A stretch of DNA of 64,000 bases, taken from contig NC_084671.1 of NCBI RefSeq assembly GCF_028389875.1, positions 26,443,083-26,507,082 on the forward strand. The letters run 5' to 3'. Below the pieces are notes generated by a model. That model made no database searches, was not told the origin of the DNA, and was given only the letters and a program-made list of their open reading frames with translations. Source of the stretch: Rhea pennata. Taxonomy: Eukaryota > Chordata > Aves > Rheiformes > Rheidae. The position numbers and the translations under genes were made by a program. Within the stretch, counting starts at the first letter, position 1; each line of letters opens with the position of its first letter. Positions 1 through 29,659 of this stretch are shown piece after piece.

Positions 1-129
1 GACAAATTCCTGACTCACACATGCTGCCTGCTTAAGCAGCTGCAAGCACTACTTTCTGGCCCTCTTTGAGCCCTCCCGTCACACAGTCCTAATGCCCTCA
101 AAGAATCCCAAGCAACAGTAAAAACATAC

Positions 130-214
130 CCGTCACTTTGATCTTCTTCACGGTTTTCTCTGTGTTGTTGGTGACAGTGATAGTGACTGGAATGGGCTCG
201 CCGTGGTAGTACAC
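130..214 (-). CDS. SAG: SAG coding exon 8 (last in window)
   Basis: This 85-bp exon encodes [17 protein letters not shown] to KKIKV, the first strands of the arrestin C-domain. The acceptor is CCTCCTAG and the donor is GTATGTTT. The next exon is beyond position 1. Confidence 0.94.
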
Positions 215-3200
215 CTAGGAGGGGTTTGGTTCACAGAAACCTCAGCACGAGGCTTCGCCCAAGCCCTAGCACCCCTCTAGTCCCCCATCATAAATCTCCT
301 CCAAAGGGCCAGAGAAGGCAAGAGAACCCTTCCCAGTAGCTTCCACTGACCCCAAATGAGCCTGGTAGAGGGGTCTCAGCCTCTCTAGCAGTAGCTACAG
401 ACAGAAATTACCTTAAAGTGCTTGAGTACTGGGACAAGCCAGTGCCAGCAGTAACACTGGAAGTATCTGCTATGGGCAGTAAAATGGATATCGCCACTGA
501 AATGCTATGATGGCCACACCCCTGGCCATGGTCCTCACCTCTTTACTGAGGCATGCTTTCAAGTGTAATGGCTTGTTGGACATGAAGAACTGCCAGGTGG
601 TCTCTGCACATGGCTGGGGTCCCAGCTCTTCTGGAGCATACTGTACCTTACGGATCAACAGGCGCACCGAGCTCCTGTGAAGCAGCAGGAGACATGACAA
701 CATGGCACTTATTTCTGCTTGGTAGAGGCAAGAGTTCTGTGTTAATGTCCACCTTACACCCAGGAGGTTTGCTGACAAGCAGCGCAAAGCTGAACAAGCC
801 ACCATGGTGCACTACTGCACCTCCCACCCCCTCCTTACAGAGGGCATGGATGGAAACAGCCATGTGCACAGATGTCTCATTACCTCTTGTGAATCCTCTC
901 TTCCACATTCTCTGTTGAGAAAGCCTTCACCTCAAAGTCCACCCCGCAGATCTGCCAGTAGGAGAAAGGGGACAGGTCTGAAACCAGAGACTCACAAACC
1001 AAGCACATCTGCAGACGTTTAGACATCTTTCTTAGACATCTTAGACAGCTGGCATGAGCAGATTCCTGCCAGTTACAAACTGCTCTGGCCTCCAACGGTT
1101 GTAGTAGAAGTCCCTGCCAGCTGGGGTGACAGCATCCACTTGCACTATGCTCTTGGTAAGGGTTAATTCCTAGCATTTGACAGATGACATCCCTGCTCCT
1201 AAAAAGCTTTTTGTAGCAGTACTGCTGTACATTTAAAGTTCATAAGCACCCTTTCAAGCTGTAAGACTGATCAGCCTGCAGGACTCTCCAAGCTGCCTTG
1301 GGTTTCCAAACAGCTTTGTAATGCCAGCATGCAACTCAGAGTCAACCTTCTTACTTCCCAATGGACTGGGAGCAATCAGGCCAAGCTGACCTTCACTGTA
1401 ATGGGTTTATATTGCTATGGTGCATCTGGCTGAGTGCCAGATCTCTCTTCATTGCAGTAGGGAAAACTTTTGCTAGAATACTGTTGCTTGGCAAACATAC
1501 AGTTTGTCTCTGTGGCACTTGATTCCAGAGCCTACATCCAGTTTGTCCAGTTGTTAGTCTAGTCCAGCTGTTCAGAGAAGTATCCAAAATGAAGTATAAA
1601 AGGAATATTTTAAACAATGTCAGAAACCTTGCAGAACATCTCATCTGGTTACTTTTCCTCCAGTGTTTTTATTTTGTTTACACACATGTCCAAGACAGCC
1701 CTTTTCTGCATGTGTTTTAATTCAGAAACAAGTCTTAACACGTGGTATTTATATTGATCAATGAAATTTCTTTCTCCTTTTCTCTAATGTGACTGACTAG
1801 CTAAGAGCTTGCCTGACATCTACAAGCATTTTTATCTGTGTCCAACCCAAAGATCATGTGGATCACTTAAGAAAACTATAAATATTGCAGATTTAGCACA
1901 GTCTTGCTGCTTTTTGACTGGCTTCCTTTTCTTATTCTGAGGGCCTAAATTCCAACTCTGTGACACTCTCTTTAGCTCTTAAATGCTAGCTTCCTGAGAA
2001 GCCACCATGGAAAGCACAGTAAACCCCAGTATCATCTTATTCTAACTCCCAAGCCATCCAAATAAATTCATAACTCTTCTTCCATTCAACTTTCCTCAAC
2101 AATTACTAGCACAAGTCAGTCTCACCTTATCAACATCACGAGGTGCAGGCTGCAAGCAGACTGAACAAGGCAGGTAGTCTGGAAACTGTGGGAGCAAAAA
2201 GGGAAAAATAACTCAAAACGGTATTACCTGGATTTCTAACTCTGCATATTCTAATTAAGGCGTTGTTTGCAAAAGGCACAAAATGCAACCTTAAAGACAA
2301 CAGGTCACTCACTGTAATGCAGTAATTCTGAGGTTGTGGCTGAGCCAGAGGCCTTGATATACTGAGTCTTACACCTGCCCTGTACAAGCAAGTCTCAGAC
2401 AAAAGTAAAGGCAGGAATCATTTAAAGAGCTATTTGTTCCTGTATCAGAGCATGTGGATTTCAAACCTGGATCTCCCTGGTAATGAGCAAGGCTGGGTTT
2501 TGTTATTTGCTTATCTGATCCCTCATTTTTTTAAAAAAGAAACAAACTAGCACTTTCTTTGTGAGCATTAGGACATAAGTATAAAGTATTCCAAGCCCCT
2601 CAGAAGTGGGGAAGTTAAAAAAAAGGGTTTGTGGGGCTCTGGCTAGAGTAAAGCCATTGCAAATTTCTCAGTCTCTTACAAGGACTTCTTTCATGCAGTT
2701 AGCATCTTCTTGCTCTTTACCATTTGGATGGTAAGAAAAAAAAAATAATTGGTATATTGCCTTCCAATAAAAATTGGAATTTTGCATAATAGAGATTCGT
2801 TATTAATGCTTATCTTCAGTCCACCACTGCATTGCAGCAGCCTGGTAACAGCAGATAAGCAGAAGAGGGTCTTGCAAGGCTCTTATGAGACACTTACTGT
2901 AAAAAGAAAGGGGTAAGCATTTTTGCCCAGCTTCTTTAACAGAGATTCCTGCAGGTGGGAGAGCGTCTCTGGCTTGTCAGCAGGTGGGCACACCTGGACC
3001 CTCGAGAAGAAAAGGTCCCTGCGGAAGGTGAGGCCAATCACATCAATGTCTTCCTGGCCATAGCGGAAAGCGCAAGTCAGCGTCACGTACACTGAGAAGA
3101 AGCACACGTCAGGTTAGGCACACAGCAGGCTGAGAACGCAGCCAGCATGGGACTTCAAATCCTCCCGCACTAGAAGGTCAGGGAAACTCCTTGGGGTTGT

Positions 3201-4248
3201 CTAATCCCCACTGCTTGTGAAGACCTACACTATGTTAAGGAAGCAGACCATCCATTGCGGAAAAAGGTTACATTTGTATCTTTAAAACACCACAAAAAGG
3301 TTCTATTTCAGCCTCACACTTGAAAAGAGGTCTAGCAATCTCTGAAAAGCGTGTTGTATAAGATCTCAAACCTTTTTTCCCCTTGATAAGTGCAGGGTCC
3401 ACCAGTACAACACCATCTGAAAGAAAGGAAAAATAAAAATCATTAGTAGAGGATAATTATGGTTAAGGGACGAGAAAGGGCAGCACAAACCCTTGCAGAC
3501 TTACCTACAGAATCCACACTCTTTATGTGGTCAACGAAGTCACGTTTTCCCAGGTAGATGGTCAGCTGTAGGGAGAAGATGACTATGATTGAACTACAAA
3601 GTGTTGATGGTTGTGTGTTTAGGTGGGAGAAAAAGGAGAACTATCAATCTTGTAGAGCACAGAAAAATTCTGTTATGCGCAAATATATATGTTTTTTTTT
3701 TCTATCAAACATACAGTCCCCACTAAAGTCATCAGGCCTGTTCAAATGCTTCAGGAGATCAGAGATTTGATGTGGAGCAAGTTCCAGGAGTACAACACAG
3801 ACACTTGTGCATATGGCAAAAAACTACCAAGTTAAAGATTTTTGGTGTCATCTGATTGAAAAGACAGCGAATCACCTTTATCTAAACATTTACTAAGAAG
3901 ATTTCAACCAAGGAGGAGTAAAATAAGGGTTGCCTTCCTATGCAAGACCTTTTGTTTTATGATACAGAAGTTTGTCTTCTGTAAACTCTGTTTATAGTCT
4001 CCCCTGTGTTAGTACTGACTGCAGATCACGGTCCTTCTTCAGAAAAAAAACGAGGGGGACAAAAGTGAGCTTCACCACTCACTTACTGGAGTGAGTAATC
4101 TCCAGCCTGACTGCAAGCAAAACTGACGTAGACCCGTTATTACAGTACTTACAGCTTTGTCACGGGTGCTCTTCTTGAAGATAACTTGTTTTTTTGGGGA
4201 ACTGGCATTCTTCCCACTTGCTGCCTTTTGAGACTCGGGGCAGCTCAT
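130..4248 (-). CDS. SAG: S-antigen / visual arrestin, 5' part (8 coding exons)
   Basis: Visual arrestin binds phosphorylated, light-activated rhodopsin in photoreceptors and blocks transducin. The coding exons in transcription order are 4153-4248, 3505-3565, 3372-3416, 2898-3091, 2126-2185, 884-951, 539-674 and 130-214; all phases match, giving 248 codons before the left edge. Visible arrestin signatures are [10 protein letters not shown] (phosphate-sensing Lys pair, residues 25-26), [60 protein letters not shown] (its Arg 179 equals the polar-core Arg175 of bovine arrestin) and YYHGEPIPV. The AASGK stretch before VIFKK resembles the mammalian SAG N-terminus, and the position next to ATG16L1 supports SAG rather than ARR3 or a beta-arrestin. 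The C-terminal half is outside the window. The start at 4248 gives a slightly longer N-terminus than mammals; no earlier in-frame ATG exists in that exon. Confidence 0.93.
539..674 (-). CDS. SAG: SAG coding exon 7
   Basis: This 136-bp exon encodes [18 protein letters not shown] through [12 protein letters not shown] to LSKE. The acceptor is CTTCACAG and the donor is GTGAGGAC. It carries the equivalent of bovine arrestin Arg175, the phosphate-triggered polar-core residue. Confidence 0.94.
884..951 (-). CDS. SAG: SAG coding exon 6
   Basis: This 68-bp exon encodes [22 protein letters not shown] and ends with two bases of the Arg codon completed by the next exon. The acceptor is CTACTGGCAG and the donor is GTAATGAG. 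Confidence 0.93.
952..2125 (-). other. SAG intron, no feature recognised
   Basis: This is intron sequence between SAG coding exons 5 and 6. It was read on both strands and shows no repeat or RNA gene that I can name. Confidence 0.6.
2126..2185 (-). CDS. SAG: SAG coding exon 5
   Basis: This 60-bp exon encodes [20 protein letters not shown], the conserved arrestin N-domain loop. The acceptor is CTCCCACAG and the donor is GTGAGACT. Confidence 0.94.
2898..3091 (-). CDS. SAG: SAG coding exon 4
   Basis: This 194-bp exon runs from [17 protein letters not shown] through [14 protein letters not shown] to AYPFLFT. The acceptor is CTTCTCAG and the donor is GTAAGTG. It holds much of the N-domain beta-sandwich and ends in phase 0. 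Confidence 0.94.
3372..3416 (-). CDS. SAG: SAG coding exon 3
   Basis: This 45-bp exon encodes [15 protein letters not shown], a near-invariant arrestin segment. The acceptor is TCTTTCAG and the donor is GTTTGAG. The very short length is normal for this exon in arrestin genes. Confidence 0.93.
3505..3565 (-). CDS. SAG: SAG coding exon 2
   Basis: This 61-bp exon encodes [20 protein letters not shown] with acceptor CCCTACAG and donor GTAAGTC. The Asp of GKRDF is the polar-core aspartate of arrestins (Asp30 of bovine arrestin). One leftover base joins the next exon in phase. Confidence 0.93.
4153..4248 (-). CDS. SAG: SAG first coding exon (residues 1-32)
   Basis: It encodes [13 protein letters not shown] to STRDKA. 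The exon itself extends to 4304 (acceptor CTCCCAG), so about 56 nt upstream of the ATG are 5'UTR. The donor GTAAGTAC lies at 4152 and below. The exon ends at a codon boundary. The Lys-Lys pair of VIFKK is the arrestin phosphate sensor. Confidence 0.88.
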
Positions 4249-4466
4249 GGCCAAAGATGAGTCTGTGACTGTGGGCAAATGAAGCTTTTCTGCCACGAGG
4301 GTTCCTGGGAGAGATGTCAGGAAAAAATAGGAGGGTGAGACTGAAGTGCAATTATGGCTGGCGGGTACAGCTTTCTACCCCCACGGTATAGATCTCCAGA
4401 GACCATTCCAATGGAAACTCAAGTTCAGAGAGGGTAGATTTCTTTCCATTTTATCAGTTCTTCATT

Positions 4467-4530
4467 AAAAAAAAAAAAAAAAAAAAAAAAAGAAAAAAAA
4501 GAAAAAAAAAGATAAAAAAGAGAGAAAAAA
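4467..4530 (+). repeat. A-rich low-complexity tract
   Basis: A run of 25 A is followed by A-tracts broken by single G or T. It sits in SAG intron 1, about 110 bp before the old CR1 remnant, and is probably a decayed poly-A or simple repeat. Confidence 0.85.
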
Positions 4531-4639
4531 GATTTAGAGACAATTCTTTGGAAATATTACAAAAGACCAAGAACTCTAAATCATATTCAAAGAAATTGTA
4601 GACTAACAGAAAAATCTGAATGGGAAGAGTTAGCTTGGT

Positions 4640-5585
4640 CTGTATAAAGAGATGTTTGTGAAGAAATCTGTGAGTACAGAGATAAAGCCAATCTGATCAA
4701 CACGGCATACTTAGATTTTCAAAAAGAGCCTCAAGCAGCATCTAGTCTATGACAGTAAAGGCAACCCCAGTTGGACATGCACAGTGATAGGTTTTACCAC
4801 TGAGAAACTAAGTCTTGAAATGAGCAGGGAAATTGTTAGGAAATAAATCAAGAACAGAACAAAGTACACCGTTCGTGCTGTTTTACAACCCCCGGTGCGT
4901 CCAAATCTTGGAGACTGCGCGTGCAGTCTGCAAGACCTAGAAACGAATGCGACAGTCAGGAGTCAGACCAAGCCCAAAACGAGAACTCCTCCATACACTG
5001 TATTTTCCAAATCAAAACTGAATGCAAACCATTAATTTTAGGGTATTAGTGAATCAGTATGTCAACTAGAAAAGTAACAAGGTAGGGACAACCTCTCCCC
5101 AAGGAAAAGCAGATAGAGTAGTACTTTTCAGGCTGGGAAATAAGACTGAAATGACTTAGAAGACATGTCCAGAAAACTTGAACACTACAAGCACAATAGA
5201 GAGAGATTAGTTTTTCATTTATCATGAGTTAAAAGTTATAGGCATCCAATCAAGTGACCAGAGCGCAAGCTCAAGACAAAACAAAGCATTTCCCTATATA
5301 ACACAAGATGCTAAAATACTGCCTGTTACTGCAGAAGGCTGCGAGAACATCAGCATGAATTCATTCACCCAATTATACATGTTCACAGGGAAATTGGTGG
5401 CAGATATTAGACAGGATGATCCAGGTGCAATGTTGTAAAGCTCCGAAGCACAGGAAATGGTATCAGGAAAGGACAAAGGTTCCTGCTCTTATACCTTTCC
5501 CTGTTCCTAGTTTTCCCTATTGGATGCTCCTGGAATCAGTATCGTGGGTTGGATAGACCTTTGGCCTGACAATGTTGGACTGTCC
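4640..5585 (+). mobile_element. Old CR1-family LINE 3' remnant
   Basis: Degraded sequence in plus orientation. It holds a reverse-transcriptase-like stretch (AYLDFQK near 4708), then the amniote CR1 3' region: a motif like 'ttcaggctgggaaataaga' near 5130, a 'tagtttttcatttatcatgag' match near 5210, and a tail like 'ggttggatagacctttggcctga' near 5545 that parallels the 'ggctagatggaccattggtctga' ending of ancient amniote CR1 elements. Many mismatches and gaps indicate great age. A RepeatMasker run would settle the family. Confidence 0.55.
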
Positions 5586-5888
5586 TTGCAATTTGCTTTC
5601 AAGCTATTTTTCTGTTTGCTTTTCCATTCTGAAACTATTCCGAGCATAGAAGCCATTTCTAGGGCCTATTTGCACACTACAAACACTGGAAAAAGAGAGT
5701 ACTTCCCCTCGCAGAAAGCTAGAGCGATTGGAAGGTAAATATTTGAGCCAGACATTAGACATGGATAAAAATTCCCATTTTCTGAGGGACAAGTAAGTTT
5801 TCCAAGTCTGGAATAGCATTTTTTGCTGAACTGACATCTACTCATGCTGCAGACCCACAGAAACAAACCAATAAATAAATTTAAATAC

Positions 5889-5941
5889 CTTGCGGTTTTC
5901 CAGATGGTACAGGAACTGCCACAGGTGAAAGACTTGAACTC
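5889..5941 (-). other. SAG: Probable SAG 5'-UTR exon
   Basis: This 53-bp segment has a minus-strand acceptor (CTCGTTTAG) and a donor (GTATTTAAAT). It lies 1.6 kb upstream of the exon carrying the SAG start codon, where mammalian SAG also has non-coding 5' sequence. No coding similarity is seen, so its identity rests on splice signals and position only. Confidence 0.4.
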
Positions 5942-8640
5942 CTAAACGAGCGAAGAAAGATGAATTTCCACGCAGACACGTCCTATGCTTATCTACCAGA
6001 GAGAATTACCAACCTCTTAGCAAACAAGGAAGGCAATTTGTAGGGGATTTGAAAACACATCCCTAGTTGCGTCCATCCAGGATTTCAAGAATTAATCCCT
6101 GTCCAGAAGTAAATATTTTACTTGGGCTAAGATTCAAGTGGAAAGTGGTTAAGTCAGCAATGTAAAGCATTACCCAAGGAAGCCCAGGTCAGCAATGAGC
6201 TGATCTACAATGTCATCCTCATATGTTTAGTAAAGACTAAAGACATATATGGAGCAGGATGGTTACTGAAAGCAGCTTTATTCTAAAGCTCTCTCATCTT
6301 CTCCTTCCTAGGGTTGCAATTCATCCAGCCTGGTAAGAAGCTGAATATAAAAGAGGTATTTATAAGAAAGGAAACTTATGAAACACTAAACCAAGCCTCT
6401 ATAAATAGAGGCCGCCATAAAGACTCCCAAGCACTGCAAACAACGTATTTTTCTCATAATCAGTAGGCAGTTTCTCTATTATTGCTCCGCCAACATCTCA
6501 TTGGCAAGCTGATGGAAAACAACGTCTTGCTAGCTGGCACACCCCCCCCTTCTTAATTTACTAATAAAAGTTAGGCACAACACCGAAGATGTAAGACAGA
6601 TGAACAGATACTTTAATCAATTTAGCTTTTCTTTTCATGGATGTCCCAGGAATAGCTTTTTGTCCGATTAATTTTGTCTTGATATTACGCATAACAACGT
6701 ATGGAGTTTTTTGGCTTCCAAGCTGTAAAACCACCTGTAGCTTCTCTTGGGCTTCACCTATTAGTCTGATGAGAAAGATCACGAGACCCCCTCCCTTCTC
6801 CAGCCTGTGCAGTGCCCTCCGTCTCAATCTTGCACAGTCACACATCAAGTTTGCTCTCGGCAAATGAACACAAACATTTGATTGAATACAGGGGCTTAGG
6901 TACACGAATCATCCAAAAAACAAACACAGAACCAGTGTTCCTCACTTCTTCCAAATTCCAGTGAAGTTTTATAGACCAGAGATGCAATCTGGGAGCTTAA
7001 TCGCTACCCTGTTTAGTGAAGTCTGGCAAACACAAAACAGGCAACCGTAAACAAAAAAAAAAAAAAAAACGTGCCCAAGTTCTTGAAAGGCAGATCAAAT
7101 CCTTTTTGTAGGAAAAAGGGAAGAGAACCCAGAAGTATTAGTCTAGCACCAGCTTTTTTTTTCCCCCCCTCTTTTCTTTCCCTTAAGAGCTTGTGCTGTT
7201 GCTACTGAGGGATAATCAGCTCCTCAGAAGAGCAATGAGCACTACTATCATACCTGCTGCTCCTCCGAGGGCTGGGCTCTGCGGGCATAACCACCCTTGC
7301 GAACGTCTGCAGGAGAGCTTGGGGGCAGCTCCTCCATCCTGCAGACTTTCTAACACGCCTTGTGTCTGGCGAGAGTGGAGATGTCCCCCCGCCACTGCTA
7401 GCAGAACAGCTCCACCTTTAGCAAGGGAACACTGCCAAAAGGCCACCTTGGCACAGCAGATAACTAGTTTTCTGCTTCAAACTGTAGAGATTAAAAGCAA
7501 AAATGAAGGTAGCAGAATTAATTAAATGAACAATGGCAAAAAAAAAAAACTAAGCTAAAACTGATCACTAGTATTTCCTAGATACCTTGGTCCTACGGAA
7601 TTTTAATCCAAAATACCTAAGGTTTTAGCTAGTTAGTCATTATCCTTGTTTGTGTGTTGAATAACATTAACCTACTTCGTAACAGCATCAATAGGCAAAA
7701 CAGAGCCCTTTGTGTAAGAATCTGTGTCCACGTTACAAAAAATACAAGTGCAGCAGCCTAAATTATAAACATCCTAAACCCATTCTGATCCTCCTCAGCA
7801 GAGCCTGCAGAGTTTTTATTACGTTAGCTTAATCTCCCAATAATCCTTCCTCGTGCTGACTTGTCATATGATGATCTACTTCTGCAGTAGCCAAGGTCAC
7901 CTGGACCCTGAGTAGGTGCCTTCGCAGAAGGACCTTCTGCTAGAGCAGCAGGCGGAAGACAAACGAGCTCATCTTCTGAAATGCTTCAGAATTACAACTA
8001 ATATTTTTTCACCTTTGCTATGGTTCTCATTTCCAAAAGATGGCCAGAGAGTTTCTTTTGAAAAGCGGGTGGTGGTCACTGAAGACTCTCAATTACATAT
8101 GAAATTTGTACATTACAGTACAAAAACAGCTGAAGGCTTTGCTTCATCATTCTGAAGCAGAATCCAGAGCATTATCTTCAAGAATGGTTTGTGTTTTCTA
8201 CAGTAATTTGCAGCTCCTATTATTGGCTTAAAATTTTAACAAGGCAGCACTTAAAGTACTACAGGAGAAAAAGCCTTTGATTTTCAACCATATCTGAAAT
8301 ATCACAGATACAAAATTTTCTCAGTTCAGTAATTTATCCAGCACACCCAAGAATACGTCAACTCTTGCAAGGACAGTGGCATTTAACAGAGTGAAGCTTC
8401 CTTCAACTTCAGTCTCAAGGCAGCACACCTGAGACAGGACAAGACCAGGCTGCATCTGCCGGACGTCCAGCGTGAAGCTAACGGCATTATCCTCTTTCCC
8501 TCTCCACACCAAGCCCCACAAATGCATCTGAACCCAAATCTACGATTCATCAGAAAAGCATAACACCGAGGAACATATTTCAGGTCCCTCTCTTCACTTA
8601 CTCAGATCTCACACAAACACACACAAATGAATCAGAGCAT
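5942..8640. other. SAG/ATG16L1 intergenic region
   Basis: There is no convincing coding exon on either strand. It contains a short poly-A tract at 7053-7069, a C-rich stretch near 6541, and a TATA-like motif near 6968 listed separately. It should hold the SAG promoter, because both flanking genes run right to left. Confidence 0.6.
6967..6975 (-). promoter_or_regulatory. SAG: Candidate SAG TATA box
   Basis: On the minus strand the sequence reads TCTATAAAAC. About 25 bp upstream is GCGATTAAGC, which contains a GATTA core like that bound by the photoreceptor homeodomain factor CRX. It lies 1 kb upstream of the probable 5'-UTR exon. This is inference from motifs only; a first exon and donor were not identified. 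Confidence 0.2.
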
Positions 8641-8649
8641 TGTGGGATT

Positions 8650-10085
8650 TTAAAAGCAGAACACAGGTTTATTTACAGTCAAGTTCTTATGGGCAGCTGA
8701 ATAAATAAAAAGTTTGCCTTACCTACTCTAATTTCCCACTGCAGAAGGTGTCTGAGCAAAAGGTTAGGTTAGAGAGATGCCTACCGTGGCAGCTGCCCCC
8801 AAACCCAGCCCCTCCAAAGAACACGCTTCCTTAGTAAAACTCCATCAGGAAAGAAGAAAATAAAGTGCAAATAAAAAGGCGGTAAAACGCTGGTGGCTTG
8901 TCTCGAGGGCCAGGCGACGTGTAAAGGTCTGGCTGGATAAAGTTACGCCAGCTTGCTCACACTCAACCACATCATGGTTTTTGGATGCTTAAACAGAGCC
9001 AGAACACTGCTCCATAGCACAGAGAGGGCTGTGCCCATGGTACTTACCAAGGTAGTACCTTATTCCAAAACAGGAATATTGCACATGTGCTCAAAAAGGG
9101 GGCAAATGGCCTGGAATTGCCAGCACCAAAACACTGGAGTGGGGATTTTAACCCCACTGCATCCCCCACCTCCCATGTTCTACTGACAGCCTCCAGGAGA
9201 GGACGGATGAACAGAAAAAGGGACCAAACATCTATATTCTGGTACTGAAGTCACGGTATGACTACATTCCTTATCACAGCAGCACAGCAGAAGTTGAACT
9301 TCTTTCTTCACACTCAGTAACCAAATTGACTGTGGAAATAAAAATTGAAAGTCCCCTGTTTTGTGGCACCCAAGCTGTTGAAGGGCGTTTTAACAAAATG
9401 GTGCAGAAGTCCTGAAGAATGGACAACTTCCTGAAAGGCAGATGAAACAGATACAAGGAGTTCAGCTGACAGTGCTGGAGAACCTGTGTAAGGATCAGAG
9501 CAGCTCTGAACTAAGCTGATAACTGAAAGGCAAAGCTGCCAGAACCGTACGAGATTCTCTTTAAAAGCTGTTCCAACATTTAACAGGCTGCCTAGGATGT
9601 GTCCATATTTCAGGATTTTCACACCCCACGCCTAAACTAGGCCACAAGAACAGAACACAGGAGACAGGACAAGTCAGAATACACAGTAACTTCTTTCCAA
9701 CATTTCCAACTCAGAAGTGCTGTAGATACATTTGTGTGACAGGGTATTTGGCACAGCTGTCTGGTGAGGAATCCCACTAGTATCTTCAGCTCTGCTCAGT
9801 GCATAGATACTGCATGTAAAGGCATGACTAAGTAACATTCTCCATCCAGATCAGCTAATCCCGTGCTGAGTCCGAATGCCACAGTGCGGCTACAGCCACG
9901 AGAAGTCTCTGACTCAGGCTCCTTCTCCATCGCTTTAGAGCTTCCCATTGGAAAGCAAAGCCCATGCACTCATTAAAACACCCACTCATGATGGATCTGG
10001 GCTCGGGTCTCCATTCTGTTCAGCCACGGACCAGCACCACCATACACGGAGGCACTGGATGCTCTGCCTTTCGCCCTCCGTCCAG
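8650..10085 (-). other. ATG16L1: ATG16L1 3' untranslated region
   Basis: This is non-coding sequence between the stop codon (10086-10088) and the AATAAA signal at 8668-8673. No open frame with protein similarity was seen. The extent is inferred from the polyadenylation signal. Confidence 0.5.
8668..8673 (-). terminator. ATG16L1: ATG16L1 polyadenylation signal AATAAA
   Basis: The minus strand reads TGTAAATAAACCTG about 1.4 kb after the ATG16L1 stop codon. It is the first strong canonical hexamer downstream, with cleavage expected near 8645-8655. Confidence 0.55.
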
Positions 10086-29341
<19,256 letters not shown>

Positions 29342-29475
29342 TCAGGCGGCCGCGCCGGGCAGCCCTACGGAGCGGAAGGAGGGTGGGAGGGGGCCTCGCT
29401 GGGGCGCCATTTGGGGCGCGGTCCCGGAAGGCGGGAGGTGCGGCGCCGCCATCCTAGGAGCTAGCGAGGCATCGC

Positions 29476-29487
29476 GCCGCCATCTTG
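29476..29487 (+). promoter_or_regulatory. YY1 site
   Basis: GCCGCCATCTTG is a full YY1 consensus. YY1 sites of this form often sit just downstream of a start site, so it could mark initiation of a plus-strand transcript divergent from ATG16L1. Confidence 0.45.
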
Positions 29488-29514
29488 AGAGGGGCAGGGC
29501 GCGCTCCGCCAGCG

Positions 29515-29524
29515 GCGCATGCGC
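29515..29524. promoter_or_regulatory. NRF1 site
   Basis: The palindrome GCGCATGCGC matches the nuclear respiratory factor 1 consensus. It lies about 420 bp upstream of the ATG16L1 start codon. Confidence 0.6.
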
Positions 29525-29659
29525 AGAGGCTCCCGCGCCGTGGCCGCGGGCGCCGGGATTCGCGCAGCCCCGAAGCGGTGAAACCGGCGGGATTTGTAAA
29601 ACCGCGTCTAAAACCCCGGGGGAAAGAAGGGAGGCCCTGCTGCTCTGCCTGACGTTTAA

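Noticed and set aside
6403-6418. TATAAATAG inside a short hairpin (CCTCTA/TAGAGG) on the plus strand
   Set aside because: It faces away from both neighbouring genes, and no plus-strand transcript evidence such as a following exon was seen.
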